Below are positions 31,259 to 33,070 of a stretch of DNA of 33,070 bases, piece by piece. The notes beneath the pieces are model-generated. The model saw only the letters and a program-made list of their open reading frames with translations. It was not told the DNA's origin and searched no databases. Positions within the stretch are counted from its first letter, which is position 1, and the number at the start of each line of letters is the position of its first letter. Position numbers and translations under genes: made by a program. This DNA comes from Desulfococcaceae bacterium HSG9 (lineage in GTDB: Bacteria > Desulfobacterota > Desulfobacteria > Desulfobacterales > JAUCGF01), in assembly GCA_030378005.1 (NCBI GenBank), contig JAUCGF010000135.1, forward strand, positions 1 through 33,070, in the 5' to 3' direction.

Positions 31259-32350
31259 ATGAAATCAGGTAACGGCAGAAATAGTGGTAAAATATTAGTC
31301 ATTGACGACAATAACGCAATATGCAAACTGCTTGAAATGAAATTAAGCAAATCAGGGTATAATGTTGAAACGGCTCTGACAGGACAAAAGGGAATTAAGC
31401 TTGCAACTGAACAGATTCCGGATCTTATTTTATTGGATATTCATTTGCCCGATGAAACAGGACTTAAAATTCTTGAAACGCTACAGTCCAAAAAAGAACT
31501 TGAGGATTCATTCATTGTTCTGATGACAGGTGATACATCCGAAGACGTTGCATTGGAAGGATTGAAAAAAAATGTCAATGAATTTGCCTACAAACCGTTG
31601 CGATTTCCCGAATTTTCTTTAAGGGTCAGCAACTGGCTTGAACGTAAAAAACGCAGAGATGATTTAAAAAGCCTTAATTTTCAGTTAAGCCAGGAAAGGT
31701 TGATCCTCAACCAATACTTTTCCGAAGATGTCGTTTCTAAGATTGTTACCCACAACATCACGCAAAAAATGAAAGGCGAACTTCTTGAAGCCACCATCAT
31801 GTTTTTGGATATCCGTAATTTTACAGCGATCAGTGAACAGCTTGAACCGAATTTGGTTGCAGACCTGCTGAATTATATTTTTACAGATGTTATGGACGTA
31901 ATCTTTGCTAATAAAGGCTCGGTTAATAATATACTTGGGGACGCCATTTTGGCGACTTTCGGGTGTCCGATTAACACTCCCAATGATACTTATAACGCCG
32001 TGAAAACAGCTTTAGACATCCGGGAAACGATTAAATTATTCAATATGGTGCGTCCATCCTATTTGGAAAATGATATTGCTTTTGGTATCGGTATTACCAC
32101 AGGGAATGTCTTTGCGGGAAATATCGGTTCTTATCGTCGTATGGCCTATACCGTTATTGGTGACATCGTCAATACGTCCAGTCGGTTGGAAAGTCTGACA
32201 AAAGAAACGGATTCCGACATTCTTATTGACGGAGCCACACGCAACAAATTAGGATCATTGATTAATGTAAGCAAAGTGACGATAAATGCCATTCGTGGCA
32301 AAAGTCATACAATTGACATTTATGCGCTTGAAGGATTGAACAAGGTTTAA
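31259..32350 (+). CDS. Receiver-domain class III nucleotide cyclase
   Basis: This 363-residue protein has a receiver (8-125; acids D16/D17, phospho-acceptor D60 in LILLDIHLPD, T90, K112) joined by a helical linker (130-165) to a class III cyclase domain (175-355). Metal aspartates D184 (MFLDIRNFT) and D228 (ILGDAIL) are present, as are D302 and the N305/R309 pair of VIGDIVNTSSRL. The purine-specifying Lys is replaced by N224 (SVNNILGD), so substrate choice or efficiency is uncertain. It is cytoplasmic. There is no kinase gene beside it: the hybrid kinase at 11305 is a candidate partner only by presence. It stands alone with a weak GAG ribosome site. Confidence 0.88.
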   Translation: MKSGNGRNSGKILVIDDNNAICKLLEMKLSKSGYNVETALTGQKGIKLATEQIPDLILLDIHLPDETGLKILETLQSKKELEDSFIVLMTGDTSEDVALEGLKKNVNEFAYKPLRFPEFSLRVSNWLERKKRRDDLKSLNFQLSQERLILNQYFSEDVVSKIVTHNITQKMKGELLEATIMFLDIRNFTAISEQLEPNLVADLLNYIFTDVMDVIFANKGSVNNILGDAILATFGCPINTPNDTYNAVKTALDIRETIKLFNMVRPSYLENDIAFGIGITTGNVFAGNIGSYRRMAYTVIGDIVNTSSRLESLTKETDSDILIDGATRNKLGSLINVSKVTINAIRGKSHTIDIYALEGLNKV

Positions 32351-32457
32351 TCTTATTCTTAGTACTACTACCCTGTCAAGTTTGATTTTGATAGTTAAAT
32401 GATTATATTTCTCTATTTGAACATGTAAATAAAAAATCATAAGACAGAGGAAAAAAC

Positions 32458-32964
32458 ATGAATAAAAAATATATCGTACGTCTGACAGATGAGGAGCGCA
32501 AATATCTTAACGGACTGGTGAAGAAAGGAAAAACAGCCGCATACAAGATCAGACATGCGAACATGCTTCTGAAAGCCGATGCGGATGCCGCCGGATGGAC
32601 TGACGGACAGATAGCGGAGGTGTTTTCCGCACATAAAGGTACCGTTGCGGGAATCCGGCGGCGTTTTTCGGAAAAAACAATCCGTTCCTTCCCGGGAAAA
32701 AATACTTAACGAAAAAGGAGAGGCCGGTCTGATCGCTCTGAGCTGCAGTGTGCCGCCGGAAGGGCATTCCGGATGGACGCAGCGTCTTCTGGCAGACAAA
32801 ATAGCGGAACTGGAGATTGTCGGATCGGTTTCCCATGAAACCGTGAGACAGACATTAAAAAAAACGAATTGAAACCTCATCTGCGAAAGTGCCGGGTGAT
32901 TCCGCCGGAACAAAACGGGGAATTCGCGGGACGCATGGAAGATATTAGAGTTGTTGTGCAATAA
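32458..32964 (+). pseudogene. IS630-type transposase, N-terminal part, frameshifted
   Basis: The first frame (32458-32709) encodes the family's winged helix-turn-helix start: YIVRLTDEERKYLNGLVKKG, then WTDGQIAEVFSAHKGTVAGI. The next family segment is in another frame (ALSCSVPPEGHSGWTQRLLA, EIVGSVSHETVRQTLKK), and a third shift at an A-run near 32857 restores KNELKPHLRKCRVIPPEQNG and GRMEDI before a stop at 32962. The catalytic DDE domain is absent in the window and the C-terminal side is degenerate. It is a dead copy. Because IS630 elements target TA, relatives could have mobilised the TA-flanked mini-element at 8331. Confidence 0.8.
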
Positions 32965-32973
32965 AAAGTACAA

Positions 32974-33031
32974 TTCGCATAGAATGAAACCGTGAAATAT
33001 GTTTCATAAAGAAGAACAATTATTATGCGAA
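32974..33031. repeat. Nested inverted repeat at the window end
   Basis: Outer arms TTCGCATA (32974-32981) and TATGCGAA (33024-33031), inner arms ATGAAAC (32984-32990) and GTTTCAT (33001-33007). Placed after the broken IS630 gene, it could be an element end or the start of the next region. The sequence stops too soon to tell. Confidence 0.3.
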
Positions 33032-33070
33032 AAAAGATAGGTGATTCGCATGCCCAATATATTTTTCTCA

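Overview
The window looks like part of the chromosome of an anaerobic, moderately AT-rich member of the Desulfobacterota (former Deltaproteobacteria, probably a sulfate-reducer-like Desulfobacterales). The assignment is inferred from gene content: flavodiiron protein with rubredoxin, rubrerythrin and cytochrome bd for oxygen defence, paired acetyl-CoA and propionyl-CoA synthetases, PAS/receiver kinases and many class III cyclases and IS remnants. No rRNA, tRNA or CRISPR array was seen.

Layout. 1-3.0 kb is a graveyard of decayed insertion sequences (IS66-type, IS701-like, IS4/IS5-like fragments) and small foldback elements. 3.1-11.3 kb is an oxygen/redox block: flavodoxin, rubrerythrin-like protein, cydAB, an iron-sulfur-flavoprotein/ArsC-type fusion, rubredoxin (53 codons), flavodiiron oxygen reductase and a single-cluster ferredoxin. 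A DUF29 gene and a BrnT/BrnA toxin-antitoxin pair sit inside it. 11.3-17.5 kb (minus strand) is a compact signalling operon: coiled-coil protein, membrane protein with a periplasmic OmpA domain, Ras-like small GTPase, class III nucleotide cyclase and hybrid histidine kinase. 17.8-25.6 kb (minus strand) is a short-chain fatty-acid module: TetR regulator, acs, a sodium:solute symporter, a 28-residue membrane peptide and prpE. Between the peptide and prpE lies an unexplained 0.8 kb gap that holds a good sigma-54 promoter facing the other way. 25.8-32.3 kb has two small membrane proteins, a ParB-like protein, purC, a DUF4388/cyclic-nucleotide-binding-like protein, a lipoprotein candidate and a receiver-cyclase fusion. 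The window ends in a broken IS630-type transposase.

How the genes fit together. The redox genes form a standard O2-scavenging set: rubredoxin feeds the flavodiiron protein, cytochrome bd reduces O2 at the membrane, and rubrerythrin and flavodoxin support peroxide and electron handling. The symporter, Acs and PrpE would import and activate acetate and propionate under a TetR repressor that has a palindrome in front of its own gene. The GTPase operon would link an envelope-anchored OmpA sensor to a cyclase and a phosphorelay. The DUF4388/CNB protein and the second cyclase may belong to the same second-messenger circuit, but that is inference.

Most notable observations: (1) a family of non-autonomous foldback elements with CAGTAGAT termini and clean 5-bp target duplications, one of which sits inside a duplicated copy of a gene's 5' end; (2) the five-gene GTPase/OmpA/cyclase/kinase operon, whose cyclase appears to start at ATT and lacks its transition-state arginine; (3) a sigma-54 promoter with an upstream dyad and downstream hairpins but no convincing gene; (4) a TA-flanked mini-element directly after the BrnA stop codon.
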